Assembly (NCBI GenBank): GCA_004362315.1
Contig: SNWL01000005.1
Coordinates: 620,001-684,000 of the forward strand
DNA from: Mycobacterium sp. BK086
GTDB lineage: Bacteria; Actinomycetota; Actinomycetes; Mycobacteriales; Mycobacteriaceae
Length of the DNA stretch: 64,000 bases
Direction: 5' to 3'
The notes under the pieces were generated by a model, which saw only the letters and a list, made by a program, of their open reading frames with translations, did not search any database and was not told where the DNA came from. Below, piece by piece: positions 41,667 through 51,144 of the stretch (the stretch's first letter is position 1; each line of letters starts with the position of its first letter). Made by a program: the position numbers and the translations under genes.

Positions 41667-42551
41667 TCAGTTTTGCCGGGGCAACAGTTCTTCGATGAAA
41701 CGGTCGATGAACTCGTCCGAGGGGGTGTCGCCGACGGGCCGGATGACGAACTTGCTCAGGCCTGCGGCGATGAGACCGTCGAGCTGCCCGTGCAATTGCA
41801 CCCAGTCGCCCGCGACGAGATCGGCAGGATCCACGTCGGGTCTGCGGGTGCGGATGGCGGCGGCGATCTCGTCACGCAGGCCGCCGTCGGCGACGCCGAG
41901 GCTCAGACCGAAGTGATCGGGCTCGATCGCGCGGCCGGCGTCGGCGGCGGCTCGCTCGATGCTTTCGCGCGCCGCCCCTGCTTCGGCAGGCGTGAGGAAG
42001 CTGCCCAGCCAGCCGTCGGCCAGACGCCCGATGCGGCGGAATGCCGCCGGGGCGGATCCACCGAGCCAGATGTCGACCGGCACCGGCGGGCGGATGCCCA
42101 GCGACACCGCGCTCAGCTGAAAGTACGTGCCGTCAAAGGTCACCTCGTCGCCGGTCAGCAGTGCGCGCACCACGGCGAGCGCCTCGTCGAAGACCGCGGC
42201 GCGCTTGCCGTCGGGGACCGGAAACACATCCCATTCCGTGGGCGACGCGGGCCGCAGTCCGAAGGTGGGGAGCACGCGTTTGGGGCCCAGTGCGGCCAGT
42301 GACGCCAGCGCTTTGGCGACCAGAACCGGATTGCGGCCGGGCAGCACGGCCACCGAAGTGCCGACCTTGAGCCGCTCGGTTCGGCCCAGCGTGAAGGCCA
42401 TGCCGGCGAATGGGTCAACGGCCGGGGTGTAGACCAACTCGGAGAACCAGATTGAGTCGACGCCGGCGGACTCCAGCCGATCGACGATGCGCGGGAGATC
42501 CTCGACGTTGCCACCCAGACTGACCCCGAACCGAATTTTCTTCTCGCCCAC
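41667..42551 (-). CDS. LLM-class F420-dependent oxidoreductase
   Basis: The 294-residue luciferase-like TIM barrel has FSELVYTPAVDPFAGMAFT, RLKVGTSVAVLPGRNPVLVA, FDGTYFQLSAV and VPVDIWLGGSAPAAF, all typical of mycobacterial F420-dependent monooxygenase or dehydrogenase homologues. It uses reduced F420 or FMN. GTG 42551 has TACCGT 6 bases upstream (minus strand), so it is probably leaderless. The DUF4331 gene follows 18 bp later and may be co-transcribed. Confidence 0.87.
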   Translation of the reverse strand: MGEKKIRFGVSLGGNVEDLPRIVDRLESAGVDSIWFSELVYTPAVDPFAGMAFTLGRTERLKVGTSVAVLPGRNPVLVAKALASLAALGPKRVLPTFGLRPASPTEWDVFPVPDGKRAAVFDEALAVVRALLTGDEVTFDGTYFQLSAVSLGIRPPVPVDIWLGGSAPAAFRRIGRLADGWLGSFLTPAEAGAARESIERAAADAGRAIEPDHFGLSLGVADGGLRDEIAAAIRTRRPDVDPADLVAGDWVQLHGQLDGLIAAGLSKFVIRPVGDTPSDEFIDRFIEELLPRQN

Positions 42552-42557
42552 CCCGCC

Positions 42558-42563
42558 ACGGTA
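42558..42563 (-). promoter_or_regulatory. -10 element of leaderless LLM gene
   Basis: On the minus strand this reads TACCGT, 6 bases before the GTG at 42551. Confidence 0.45.
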
Positions 42564-42673
42564 ACCCCGCTCGAATGTGACGACACAGCCGCGGATGTGC
42601 GTCGTTTCGGGGGCGGCGGACCTTAACCTAGGGGTGTGACAGATGTGACGGATGTGGTTTCTGGGACCGGCAC

Positions 42674-43501
42674 GTGCCCGAGGTAACCCGGCGCCAGTTC
42701 GTCATCGGGTTGCTCGCTTCGGCCAGCCTCGTCGGGACCTCCAGCGCGATCGCGATGTCGCAGACCAACGTTCCGCCGGCGGCCACCAAAGCTCCCCCGC
42801 CACCGCTCGGCGCAGCACCGTTACTGCCCCCGCCACCGGTCACGGCCCGGGTGCCCCTACCCGGCGGCGGTGAGCTGACCAGACTGCCCGGCAAGGGTGA
42901 CCTGCTCGCGATCACCGTCGACGACGGGGTGAACTCGGACGTGGTGCGGCTCTACACGCAGTTGGCCAAGGACACCGGAATTCGCTTGACGTTCTTCGTC
43001 AATGGCGTCTACGACTCGTGGCGCGACAACGCCGCCCTGCTGCGTCCGCTGGTGGATTCCGGCCAGATCCAGCTCGGCAACCACACGTGGTCGCACCCGG
43101 ACCTGACCACCTTGACCAAGGATCAGGTTGCCGATCAGTTGCAGCGCAACGACCGATTCCTGCGCACCACGTTCGGTGCCGACGCGACACCGTACTTCCG
43201 GCCGCCCTACGGCAGCCACAACGATGACGTCGACGCCGTCGCCGCCGATCTGGGCTACCGGGTTCCGACGCTCTGGTCGGGATCGCTGGCCGACTCCACA
43301 CCGGTGGCCGAGGACTTCATCGTCAAGATGGCCGACCAGTACTTCATCCAGCAGAACATCGTCATCGGCCACCTCAACCACGTGCCGGTCACCCACGTCT
43401 ACCCCGCTCTGGTGGACATCATCCGGTCGCGCAACCTGCGCACCGTCACGCTCAACGACGTTTTCCTGCAGCCCGAGATCCCGCACGTCACGTCTGCTTA
43501 G
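42674..43501 (+). CDS. Polysaccharide deacetylase (NodB-type, Rv1096-like)
   Basis: The 275-residue protein opens with a Tat-like sequence (VTRRQFVIGLLASASLVG) and a Pro-rich linker. The NodB domain has ITVDDGVNSD (catalytic and metal Asp), NHTWSHPDLTTL (metal His), YFRPPYGSHN and VIGHLNHVPV. It resembles Rv1096, a peptidoglycan N-deacetylase acting in the cell wall and affecting lysozyme resistance. GTG 42674 is the only start that keeps the twin-arginine motif. It is alone between convergent and divergent neighbours. Confidence 0.88.
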   Translation: MPEVTRRQFVIGLLASASLVGTSSAIAMSQTNVPPAATKAPPPPLGAAPLLPPPPVTARVPLPGGGELTRLPGKGDLLAITVDDGVNSDVVRLYTQLAKDTGIRLTFFVNGVYDSWRDNAALLRPLVDSGQIQLGNHTWSHPDLTTLTKDQVADQLQRNDRFLRTTFGADATPYFRPPYGSHNDDVDAVAADLGYRVPTLWSGSLADSTPVAEDFIVKMADQYFIQQNIVIGHLNHVPVTHVYPALVDIIRSRNLRTVTLNDVFLQPEIPHVTSA

Positions 43502-43513
43502 GCGCCGATCCGA

Positions 43514-43990
43514 TCAGCCCGTACGGCGAATGGATCGTTGAGTTGTGTTGGCAATGGCGGTAAATGGTCGGGTGGCCATCACATAGACCACAAACAGCGC
43601 TGGCGGAGCAACTATCGGTAACCACGGAACCTCGAGCGGTAGGGCGGCAACTGAGACACCGGCGACGGCACAGCCAAGGGCAGCGATCGTCGACGATGCG
43701 AGCGGTGCGGTGGGGCCGTCGTCCCCGTGCCGAAGGATCAGGTAGTACGCGCCGCAGAGGCCGGCCACGCCAGCCGTGAGCGGTGGCGCATCACTGAATA
43801 AGACCGCCCCCGCGGCGAGTAAGACGGCAGAGGCGGCCGCATGGCGCAACCGGATGCCCACGCCCACCGCACCTATTGCGAGGACGGTCAGAACCAGCGG
43901 TGTCCCGCTGGTGTGGATACCGACCACGGCCACCATCGCCAGCCCGAACGCGGTCGCGAGGACATGCCGCCCAACCGGGCCGAGAGTCAT
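43514..43990 (-). CDS. Membrane protein of the moxR3 cluster (Rv3162c-like)
   Basis: The 158-residue protein has four or five hydrophobic helices (VLATAFGLAMVAVVGIH, AASAVLLAAGAVLFS, AALGCAVAGVSVAALPL, PALFVVYVMATRP) and a short basic tail. ATG 43990 overlaps the DUF58 stop (ATGA). It is the last gene in a four-gene set that matches Rv3165c-Rv3162c in order and length (160, 322, 416, 158 residues here). Function unknown; probably the membrane part of the MoxR-DUF58 complex. Confidence 0.8.
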   Translation of the reverse strand: MTLGPVGRHVLATAFGLAMVAVVGIHTSGTPLVLTVLAIGAVGVGIRLRHAAASAVLLAAGAVLFSDAPPLTAGVAGLCGAYYLILRHGDDGPTAPLASSTIAALGCAVAGVSVAALPLEVPWLPIVAPPALFVVYVMATRPFTAIANTTQRSIRRTG

Positions 43991-45229
43991 CGCCTATGCA
44001 CTTTCGGTCGTCGATGCTGTGGAACGAGTTGCATGGCTTGATCGACGGTGTGTTCGGGTGACCACGGCACTACGTCCACCCCGATGGTGCCCATATCGCG
44101 GTGCATGAATGACCGTTGCAGTGCCCACAGCCGAGGGACCATCGGGTCACATTCGCCGGTGAATGGAGGTCCGACGAGCAGGTCGACGACAACGACTGTG
44201 TGTCCACGTTTGCGAAGGTCGATGACAGCAAGTGCGAAATCAGTGTCAAGGAGGGTGGAGAACCCGATGACGATCGCTCCGGGCGGGATAACTCCCGGCG
44301 GCGCCAGCGTGCTGGTGCCGGTGTCGGGCCCGCGACCGGTGGCTTCGAGGATGGTGTCGAGGATTCGATAGAACTGGGCCTTGCCCATCTCAGCGCCCAG
44401 CCAGTGCGTCCGCCGATCGCCGAGGGCGACGATTCCGGCGCGATCGCCCTGCCGCAGCGATGTCTGGACTACCTGGACGGCACCGCGCGCCATCCGATCG
44501 GTGGCCTCGGTGGCCGGCCCGAGAGGCTGGGCGTGGGTGTCGACGAGCACCACGACGTCGGCCGCTCGATCGGTCAGCCGTTCCGTCACGTGCAGTGCTC
44601 GTCGGCGTGCGCTGACCGGCCAATTCACCGAGCGGAGTTGATCTCCGGGAACATAGGCGCGGATGTCGGCGAATTCCACGCCAGGACCGACGTGGCGGGT
44701 GAGGTGGCTGCCGAGGCGATCGGGCAGTTCAGCTCTTGGCAGCGCTGTGTCTTGAGGTGGCGCAATCGGAAACACACAACATTCGGAAACGTCGACCACC
44801 GCCGTCCCGCGCAGCAAGCCACCGGCAGCGGACAACGTCACGTGGGCCTGCACGGCATACCGTCCCCATCGCGAGGCGGACACCAGGACGGTGTGGCGGT
44901 CATCTTCGTCCTCGACCACCTCCACCTCCATGTTGTCAGATGCCGAAAACCGCACTGTGGTAATCGATTTCCCGGTCACCGATACGGTCAGGCGAGCCTG
45001 CTCCGATTCGAAGAAATACTGACGGGTCGCGGAGCTGCGCACGCGGACCTTCGCCCGGTCGCCCGGCCAGTAGATCGAGTAGAGCGCCCCGATTAGGGGG
45101 GTCGCGAAAACGATGAGTTGCCAACGGGATCCGCAAACCGCGGCAACCAGGATTGCAGCGGCGCACGTCGCCAGCGCGAGGGCCGACGGTGAAGCGCGCC
45201 ACGCGGGCACGACCTCGACCTCACCGCCC

Positions 45230-45237
<8 letters not shown>
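43987..45237 (-). CDS. DUF58 (von Willebrand-like) protein, MoxR partner
   Basis: The 416-residue protein has two N-terminal helices (ALALATCAAAILVAAVCG, WQLIVFATPLIGALYSIYW), a beta-rich middle and the DUF58 signature FADIRAYVPGDQLRSVNWPV with VVVLVDTH, a degenerate metal-site VWA-type fold. DUF58 proteins pair with MoxR ATPases as substrates or assembly targets. It overlaps MoxR at its start by 8 bp and the membrane gene at its end by 4 bp. Resembles Rv3163c. Confidence 0.88.
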
Positions 45238-46194
<957 letters not shown>

Positions 46195-46198
<4 letters not shown>

Positions 46199-46677
46199 AG
46201 CCGCTCCAGGTGCTCGACGATCGCGGTGAACACCGCTCGGCCAGGGCCCGGTGCCCGGCCGCCGGTGCGCGCTACGTTCTCTGGATCCACCCACACCCAC
46301 AGTTCATCGCCGAAGAGGACTCGTCCGGTCCTGTCGAAAGCCGCGGGATCTCTGGACCGTGGCTGCCGGGCCACCCGCTCGAATTGCCAGGCCAGTGTCG
46401 GTCGCAGCCGGCGATCCCAATCCGCGCGGGTGGAATCAGCCCAGGCGATCTGAGCTTCGGTGCGCTCCACCCACCGGCTCAGTGAGCTGTCGGCGTCATC
46501 GGAGGTTGGTATCTGCATGAGCCGGGGGTCGCGGCCCAGCATGCAGCGCGCGGCCAGCGACGCCAACGCCAGGGCAATGCCCGATGTCCACGGGACCGCG
46601 TGATGGCCCCCGATCGACAGCCCGAGGGCCGCCGCGGCGGCCACTCCGCACGTACCCCACACTGCGAGCCCCCTCAT
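46195..46677 (-). CDS. First gene of moxR3 cluster, two-helix membrane protein (Rv3165c-like)
   Basis: The 160-residue protein has two N-terminal hydrophobic segments (VWGTCGVAAAAALGLSIGG, TSGIALALASLAARCML) and a soluble C-terminal domain rich in Trp (TEAQIAWADS, LFGDELWVWVDPEN). The 160-residue length equals Rv3165c. Its stop overlaps the MoxR start, so all four genes form one operon with coupled translation. Function unknown. Confidence 0.75.
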
Positions 46678-46782
46678 GCCAACCGATTCTGGTGCCTGCG
46701 CGCGGAATGGACGGCCAAAACGCGCCAACCCCGCATTCCGCCGGCACAACCTTGATCGACGTCGAGCTGAGCCCGACGGACC

Positions 46783-46788
46783 TAGGAT
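46783..46788 (+). promoter_or_regulatory. -10 element of leaderless SRPBCC gene
   Basis: TAGGAT (TAnnnT) ends 7 bases before ATG 46796. Confidence 0.5.
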
Positions 46789-46795
46789 CACGGGC

Positions 46796-47251
46796 ATGGA
46801 AGGCTCCGTGACCGTGCACATGGCCGCACCGGCCGACAAGATCTGGACTCTCATCGCCGACATCACCAGGACCGGCGAGTTCTCGCCGGAGGTGTTCGAG
46901 TCCGAATGGCTCGGCGGCGCTACCGGACCGGCGCTGGGCGCGAAGTTCCGCGGCCACGTCCGCCGCAACGAGATCGGGCCCGTGTACTGGACCACCTGCA
47001 AAGTCACCGCGTGCGAGCCGGGACGGGAATTCGGGTTCGCTGTCCTGGCCGGCGACCGTGCGCTCAACAACTGGCACTACCGCCTGGAGCCCAGCGGTGA
47101 CGGCACCGACGTGACCGAGTCGTTCTGGATGCCGAAGTCCGTGCTGATGCAAGTGTTCCGGGTGTTCGGCGGATTTCTGCGCGTTCGGCGCAACAAGCGG
47201 GACATGCGCACCACGTTGGAACGAATCCAGAAAGTCGTTGAGAACGACTGA
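46796..47251 (+). CDS. SRPBCC (START-like) family protein, Rv1883c-like
   Basis: The 151-residue protein shows the SRPBCC helix-grip start (VTVHMAAPADKIWTLIADIT), a hydrophobic ligand-cavity region (REFGFAVLAGDRALNNWHYR) and a long C-terminal helix (MRTTLERIQKVVEND). It should bind a hydrophobic ligand such as a polyketide, lipid or aromatic compound. It resembles Rv1883c. ATG 46796 follows a TAGGAT -10, so it is probably leaderless. It is divergent from the moxR3 cluster. Ligand unknown. Confidence 0.85.
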   Translation: MEGSVTVHMAAPADKIWTLIADITRTGEFSPEVFESEWLGGATGPALGAKFRGHVRRNEIGPVYWTTCKVTACEPGREFGFAVLAGDRALNNWHYRLEPSGDGTDVTESFWMPKSVLMQVFRVFGGFLRVRRNKRDMRTTLERIQKVVEND

Positions 47252-47292
47252 ATCTCGGCCACGCCCGCTGACCGGTTTGATACAACCGGTGC

Positions 47293-47796
47293 ATGGGTCA
47301 ATGGTCACGCGAAGAAATTGAGACGGCGTTCGACGAACATCGTCAGGTTGTCGTCGGCATTGCCGACAGCTGGGACTGGGGCCGGTTCGCCGACCAGTTC
47401 ACCGAAGATGCCATCTACGTCGAGCACTCCTACGGGACGTTTCGCGGCCGTGAGGCGATCCGCAATTGGATCGTCGGCACGATGAACACGTTTCCCGGCA
47501 CCGAGATGCCGTTCTTCCCTGCGACCTGGTACTCCATCGATGTCGACAAGGGTTGGGTGATCTGCGAATTCCAGAACCGGATGCGCGATCCGGGTGACGG
47601 CAGCATCCACGAGGAGCCCAACCTGTCGGTGCTCAAGTACGCAGGCAACGGACTGTGGAGCTACGAGGAAGACGCCTACAACCCGATGAACTTCATGCCG
47701 ATGGTGAAGGGCTACATCGAGGCGTCGAAGAAGCTCGGAACGATCTCCGACGACGCGGTGACTTTCGCCAAGAACATGGGCTGGGATCTGGCCTGA
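47293..47796 (+). CDS. SnoaL-like (NTF2-fold) protein
   Basis: The 167-residue protein has an NTF2-like cone: DSWDWGRFADQFTEDAIYVE, YGTFRGREAIRNWI, a central strand pattern (VICEFQNRMRDPGD) and a C-terminal helix (YIEASKKLGTISDD). SnoaL-like proteins act as isomerases, cyclases or hydratases on small ligands, or are ligand-binding only. It lies 42 bp after the SRPBCC gene in the same direction, so the two may share a transcript. No catalytic residue can be assigned with confidence. Confidence 0.82.
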   Translation: MGQWSREEIETAFDEHRQVVVGIADSWDWGRFADQFTEDAIYVEHSYGTFRGREAIRNWIVGTMNTFPGTEMPFFPATWYSIDVDKGWVICEFQNRMRDPGDGSIHEEPNLSVLKYAGNGLWSYEEDAYNPMNFMPMVKGYIEASKKLGTISDDAVTFAKNMGWDLA

Positions 47797-47810
47797 GACA
47801 GCAAGTCTCA
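47794..47810. terminator. Short hairpin built on two convergent stop codons
   Basis: TGAGAC and GTCTCA form a 6-bp stem with a 5-base loop. It contains both stop codons of the convergent genes ending at 47796 and 47808. Weak as a terminator. Confidence 0.35.
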
Positions 47811-47999
47811 CTCACTGGGACTGCCCTCGGTGTCATCGAAGAACGACCACTGGCCGTCGTGCTCTACCTCCATGCGCCAGCCCAACTCGGAGTTGTCGGC
47901 CCGGGCGTCGACGAACCAGGCATGTGCGTCTTCGGCACTCTCGATGTCCTTGGTGTCGACGACGTCGCCATGCGGGTTGATCACGCGGTAGGTAGCCAT
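47808..47999 (-). CDS. Small conserved protein of unknown function
   Basis: A 63-residue protein starting at ATG 47999 (MATYRVINPHGDVVDTKDIE), with GGGAAAG 8 bases upstream. Alternating strand/helix pattern with a long acidic helix (SAEDAHAWFVDARADN) and a C-terminal WSFFDDTEG. No signal, no cysteine. It is separated from the PLP-enzyme gene upstream by 28 bp and is probably co-transcribed with it. Not recognised. Confidence 0.62.
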   Translation of the reverse strand: MATYRVINPHGDVVDTKDIESAEDAHAWFVDARADNSELGWRMEVEHDGQWSFFDDTEGSPSE

Positions 48000-48027
48000 G
48001 GCTCTTGCTTTCCCGCGAATCCGGGAT

Positions 48028-49086
48028 TCAATCCGGATGTTTGAGTCCGGCACCGCATAGCGGGATGACGACGTCGTCATTGGCGAGAAACTCGCGGACG
48101 AGTTTCCAGCCGGGTCCGCTGCGCGTCGCGGCGCCCGCGGCCGCGGAGTAACAGACGGCCGCCGTCGGTTCCACGAACAAGCCTTCGCTCTGCCCCAGCG
48201 CGCGGCGCCCGGCGACGACGGCGGCATCCTCGACGGCGACGATCGTTCCACCCGACGCCCGCACAGCGGCGATGATCTGCTCGGCGCGCGGCGGGGCGGC
48301 GATCGCGATGCCTTCGGCGACCGTCGGCGCCGGGGCGTAGTCCTGGCCGCTCCACGCTGCCGCCAGCGGTGCACAGCCCGCCGCCTGGACCCCGAGGATG
48401 GCCGGCATCGTCTCGGCGAGCCCCGCTGCGACCAGCTCACTAAACGCCAAATAGCAGCCCAGCAGCAGAGTTCCGTTACCGACCGGGACCAGCACCGCCG
48501 AGGGCAGGGTGTCACCGCTTTGCCGCCAGATCTCGTAGCCGTAGCTCTTCACGCCGTGCATGAAGTACGGGTGGAAGACGTGACTGGCATAGAACATCCC
48601 GGGCTGGTCGGCGATCTCGGCGGCCGCGGCGGCGGTGTCGGCGCGACTGCCCGGCACCAGGGTCAGCTCGGCGCCGTGCGCGGCGATCTGCGCAAGCTTC
48701 TCCGGTGAGGTCGACTCCGGGACCAGTACTCGACAGGCGATGCCGGCCCGAGCGAAATACGCGGCCGCCGCGGTCCCGGCGTTGCCGCTGCTGTCGACCA
48801 CCGCTTTGGTGACGCCCAGGCGGGCGGCCAGCGACGCCAGGACCACCGCGCCTCGGTCTTTGAAAGACAGTGTCGGACTGAAGAATTCGAGTTTGAATCG
48901 CGCACCCGGGAGCGTCTTCGACGGGACGATCGGGGTGTTGCCCTCACCTAGCGTGACCGACTCGTCGACCATCGGCTGCCACGGCCCGCTGACGTCGAAC
49001 ACCCCGCCGCACGGGCAGCGCCACACCAGATCCGCGACGTCGAATTCCCGCCCGCACGAGGCACATACCAGTGCCGGAAGTCTCAC
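48028..49086 (-). CDS. Threonine-synthase-like PLP enzyme with zinc-ribbon N-terminus
   Basis: The 352-residue protein starts with a Zn-ribbon-like pair (CASCGREF, WRCPCGGVF) and continues as a fold-type II PLP enzyme: Lys in LSFKDRGAVVLA, phosphate-binding loop SSGNAGTAAAAY, and VPVGNGTLLLGC. The layout fits threonine synthase or a related cysteate or diaminobutyrate-type enzyme. Whether it is the main threonine synthase cannot be said, since a canonical thrC normally sits in a hom-thrC-thrB operon and is not seen here. GTG 49086 overlaps the YoaK stop (GTGA). Confidence 0.8.
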   Translation of the reverse strand: MRLPALVCASCGREFDVADLVWRCPCGGVFDVSGPWQPMVDESVTLGEGNTPIVPSKTLPGARFKLEFFSPTLSFKDRGAVVLASLAARLGVTKAVVDSSGNAGTAAAAYFARAGIACRVLVPESTSPEKLAQIAAHGAELTLVPGSRADTAAAAAEIADQPGMFYASHVFHPYFMHGVKSYGYEIWRQSGDTLPSAVLVPVGNGTLLLGCYLAFSELVAAGLAETMPAILGVQAAGCAPLAAAWSGQDYAPAPTVAEGIAIAAPPRAEQIIAAVRASGGTIVAVEDAAVVAGRRALGQSEGLFVEPTAAVCYSAAAGAATRSGPGWKLVREFLANDDVVIPLCGAGLKHPD

Positions 49087-49751
49087 GGCTCGATGCCCTT
49101 TCGCTCGTCGACCACGAACAGGATCAGCGTGACGAACAGGACGCCGGCCGGTATCCAGATCGCGTGGACGTGCCAGGCGTGAGTGGCGAACGCGCCGGCC
49201 AGCGCGCCGCCGCTGAAGAACAACGTGAGAAGGCCGTAGGTCGTGAAGGCTTGTCGTGCGCTCGCGTCGTGGTCCACGAATCCGGTATAGCCCGCTTCGA
49301 CCAGCCGCATCAGGTTCCCGGTGGTGGCGACCGGCAAGTACACGAGATCGCCGATATTGCGGAACAGCCCGATCTGGATGGCCGCGACGAACGAGATCGG
49401 CACCGTCACATAGGTGTGGGCCACGGTGGTCGGCACGAAGCCGATCACGAAGAACACGACGGCCTGCGCCAGCATGGTCCAGCGCAACGGATGCTTCAGG
49501 TGGCGCTCGGCGCGGCCCGATTTCAGATAGGAGGCCAGACCGACGCCGGCGCCGAATGCCAATAGTGGCCAGACATGGGCCAGCGCGCTGACGACCTTGC
49601 CCTGACTCATGTTGAGCGCGAAGAAGATGACGTTGGCCGTCTGGACGTTGGCGAACACCCCGCCGCGGGCGATGTAGGTGTAGGCGTCGAGGAACCCGTT
49701 GGCCATCGTGAGCAACAGCCCGAATCGCAGTGTCGTCGAGGTTCGCGTCAT
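49083..49751 (-). CDS. YoaK/DUF1275 membrane protein
   Basis: The 222-residue protein has about six helices (FGLLLTMANGFLDAYTYIA, MLAQAVVFFVIGFVP, TYVTVPISFVAAIQIGLF, AGVLFVTLILFVVDE) and the DUF1275 signature FANVQTANVIFFALNM with VATTGNLMRL. This family of inner-membrane proteins has no settled function. The PLP-enzyme gene starts inside its stop (GTGA), so it leads an operon with that gene and the 63-residue protein. Confidence 0.85.
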   Translation of the reverse strand: MTRTSTTLRFGLLLTMANGFLDAYTYIARGGVFANVQTANVIFFALNMSQGKVVSALAHVWPLLAFGAGVGLASYLKSGRAERHLKHPLRWTMLAQAVVFFVIGFVPTTVAHTYVTVPISFVAAIQIGLFRNIGDLVYLPVATTGNLMRLVEAGYTGFVDHDASARQAFTTYGLLTLFFSGGALAGAFATHAWHVHAIWIPAGVLFVTLILFVVDERKGIEP

Positions 49752-49808
49752 CGTGGATGTCAGCTTGCCTGAATCCGGAAATGAACACGACCGTTGGCGC
49801 TGAGACTC

Positions 49809-49814
49809 TACTGT
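49809..49814 (+). promoter_or_regulatory. -10 element of leaderless cyp124
   Basis: TACTGT (TAnnnT) ends 8 bases before ATG 49823. Confidence 0.45.
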
Positions 49815-49822
49815 CGTCTCGT

Positions 49823-51103
49823 ATGGGCATAGCGACGCGAGTCAACGGTCAGACGCCTCCCGAGATGGCGCTCGAGGACATCAATCTGGGCACGTTCGAG
49901 TTCTGGGGCATGGACGACGCGCTGCGCGACGGTGCGTTCGCCACCCTGCGCCGCGAAGCCCCGATCAAGTTCTTTCACGAGGTCGAGTTCGAGGGGATCG
50001 AGGCAGGCCCCGGACACTGGGCGTTGACGAAGCTCGACGACGTCTTCTACGCCAGCCGCCACCCCGAGATCTTCAGCTCGTACCCCAACATCACGATCGG
50101 CGACCAAGTCCCCGAAGTCGCCGAATATTTCGGCTCGATGATCGCGCTGGACGATCCGCGGCACTCGCGGCTGCGCAATATCGTGCGCAGCGCCTTCACC
50201 CCCAAGGTGGTTGCCCGCACCGAGGAGTCGGTGCGTGCCCGCGCCGAGCAGCTGGTGTCGGCGATGCTGGCCAACCATCCCGACGGCAACGCCGAACTGG
50301 TGTCCGAGCTGTCGGGTCCGCTGCCCCTGCAGGTCATCTGCGACATGATGGGCATCCCCGAGGAAGACCACGACCGGATCTTTCAGTGGACCAACATCAT
50401 CCTGGGCTTCGGCGACCCTGACCTGACCACAGATTTCAACGAGTTCCTCAAGGTCGCCCTGGACATCGGGGCCTATGCGACCGCGCTGGCCGAGGACCGG
50501 CGGACCAATCCGCGCGACGATCTCACCACCGCACTGGTGGTCGCCGAGGTCGACGGGGAGCGGCTGACGTCGGCGGAGATCGCGTCGTTCTTCATCCTGT
50601 TGGCGGTCGCGGGCAACGAGACCACGCGCAACGCGATCAGTCACGGCGTGCTGGCCCTGACGCGCTATCCCGAGCAGCGCAAAATCTGGTGGGACGATTT
50701 CGAAAACGTCACCGACACCGCCGTCGAGGAGGTCGTGCGATGGGCGTCGCCGGTGATCTACATGCGCCGCACCGTCACCCGCGATGTCGAGTTGTCCGGA
50801 GTCAAGATGGCCGAGGGCGACAAGGTCACGATGTGGTACGCGTCGGCCAACCGCGATGAGGACAAGTTCCCCGATCCGTGGCTCTTCGACGTGAAGCGCA
50901 CCCCGAACCACCATGTCGGCTTCGGCGGTGGCGGCGCGCACTTCTGCCTGGGCGCCAACCTGGCCCGCCGAGAGATCGCGGTGGTCTTCGAAGAACTGCA
51001 CCGGCGCATCCCGGATATCGCGGTCACCGAGGAGCCGGCCATGTTGCTCTCGGCGTTCATCCACGGGATCAAGCGACTGCCTGTCAGCTGGGCGCCTGCC
51101 TGA
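49823..51103 (+). CDS. cyp124: CYP124 methyl-branched lipid omega-hydroxylase
   Basis: The 426-residue P450 agrees with CYP124A1 over long remembered stretches (IATRVNGQTPPEM, RDGAFATLRREAPI, YASRHPEIFSSYPNITI, IFQWTNIILGFGDPDL, FIHGIKRLPVSW). I-helix LAVAGNETTRN, K-helix EVVR, haem loop FGGGGAHFCLG. CYP124 hydroxylates the omega carbon of methyl-branched lipids and also vitamin D and cholesterol derivatives. Start ATG 49823 is set by a TACTGT -10. No redox partner is adjacent; fdxA at 35001 or a genomic ferredoxin must serve it. Confidence 0.93.
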   Translation: MGIATRVNGQTPPEMALEDINLGTFEFWGMDDALRDGAFATLRREAPIKFFHEVEFEGIEAGPGHWALTKLDDVFYASRHPEIFSSYPNITIGDQVPEVAEYFGSMIALDDPRHSRLRNIVRSAFTPKVVARTEESVRARAEQLVSAMLANHPDGNAELVSELSGPLPLQVICDMMGIPEEDHDRIFQWTNIILGFGDPDLTTDFNEFLKVALDIGAYATALAEDRRTNPRDDLTTALVVAEVDGERLTSAEIASFFILLAVAGNETTRNAISHGVLALTRYPEQRKIWWDDFENVTDTAVEEVVRWASPVIYMRRTVTRDVELSGVKMAEGDKVTMWYASANRDEDKFPDPWLFDVKRTPNHHVGFGGGGAHFCLGANLARREIAVVFEELHRRIPDIAVTEEPAMLLSAFIHGIKRLPVSWAPA

Positions 51104-51131
51104 CGTTGTGGCGCGTCGACGGCAGCACTCG

Positions 51132-51137
51132 TAGCGT
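51132..51137 (+). promoter_or_regulatory. -10 element of leaderless cyp140
   Basis: TAGCGT (TAnnnT) ends 7 bases before ATG 51145. Confidence 0.45.
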
Positions 51138-51144
51138 GATGAGC

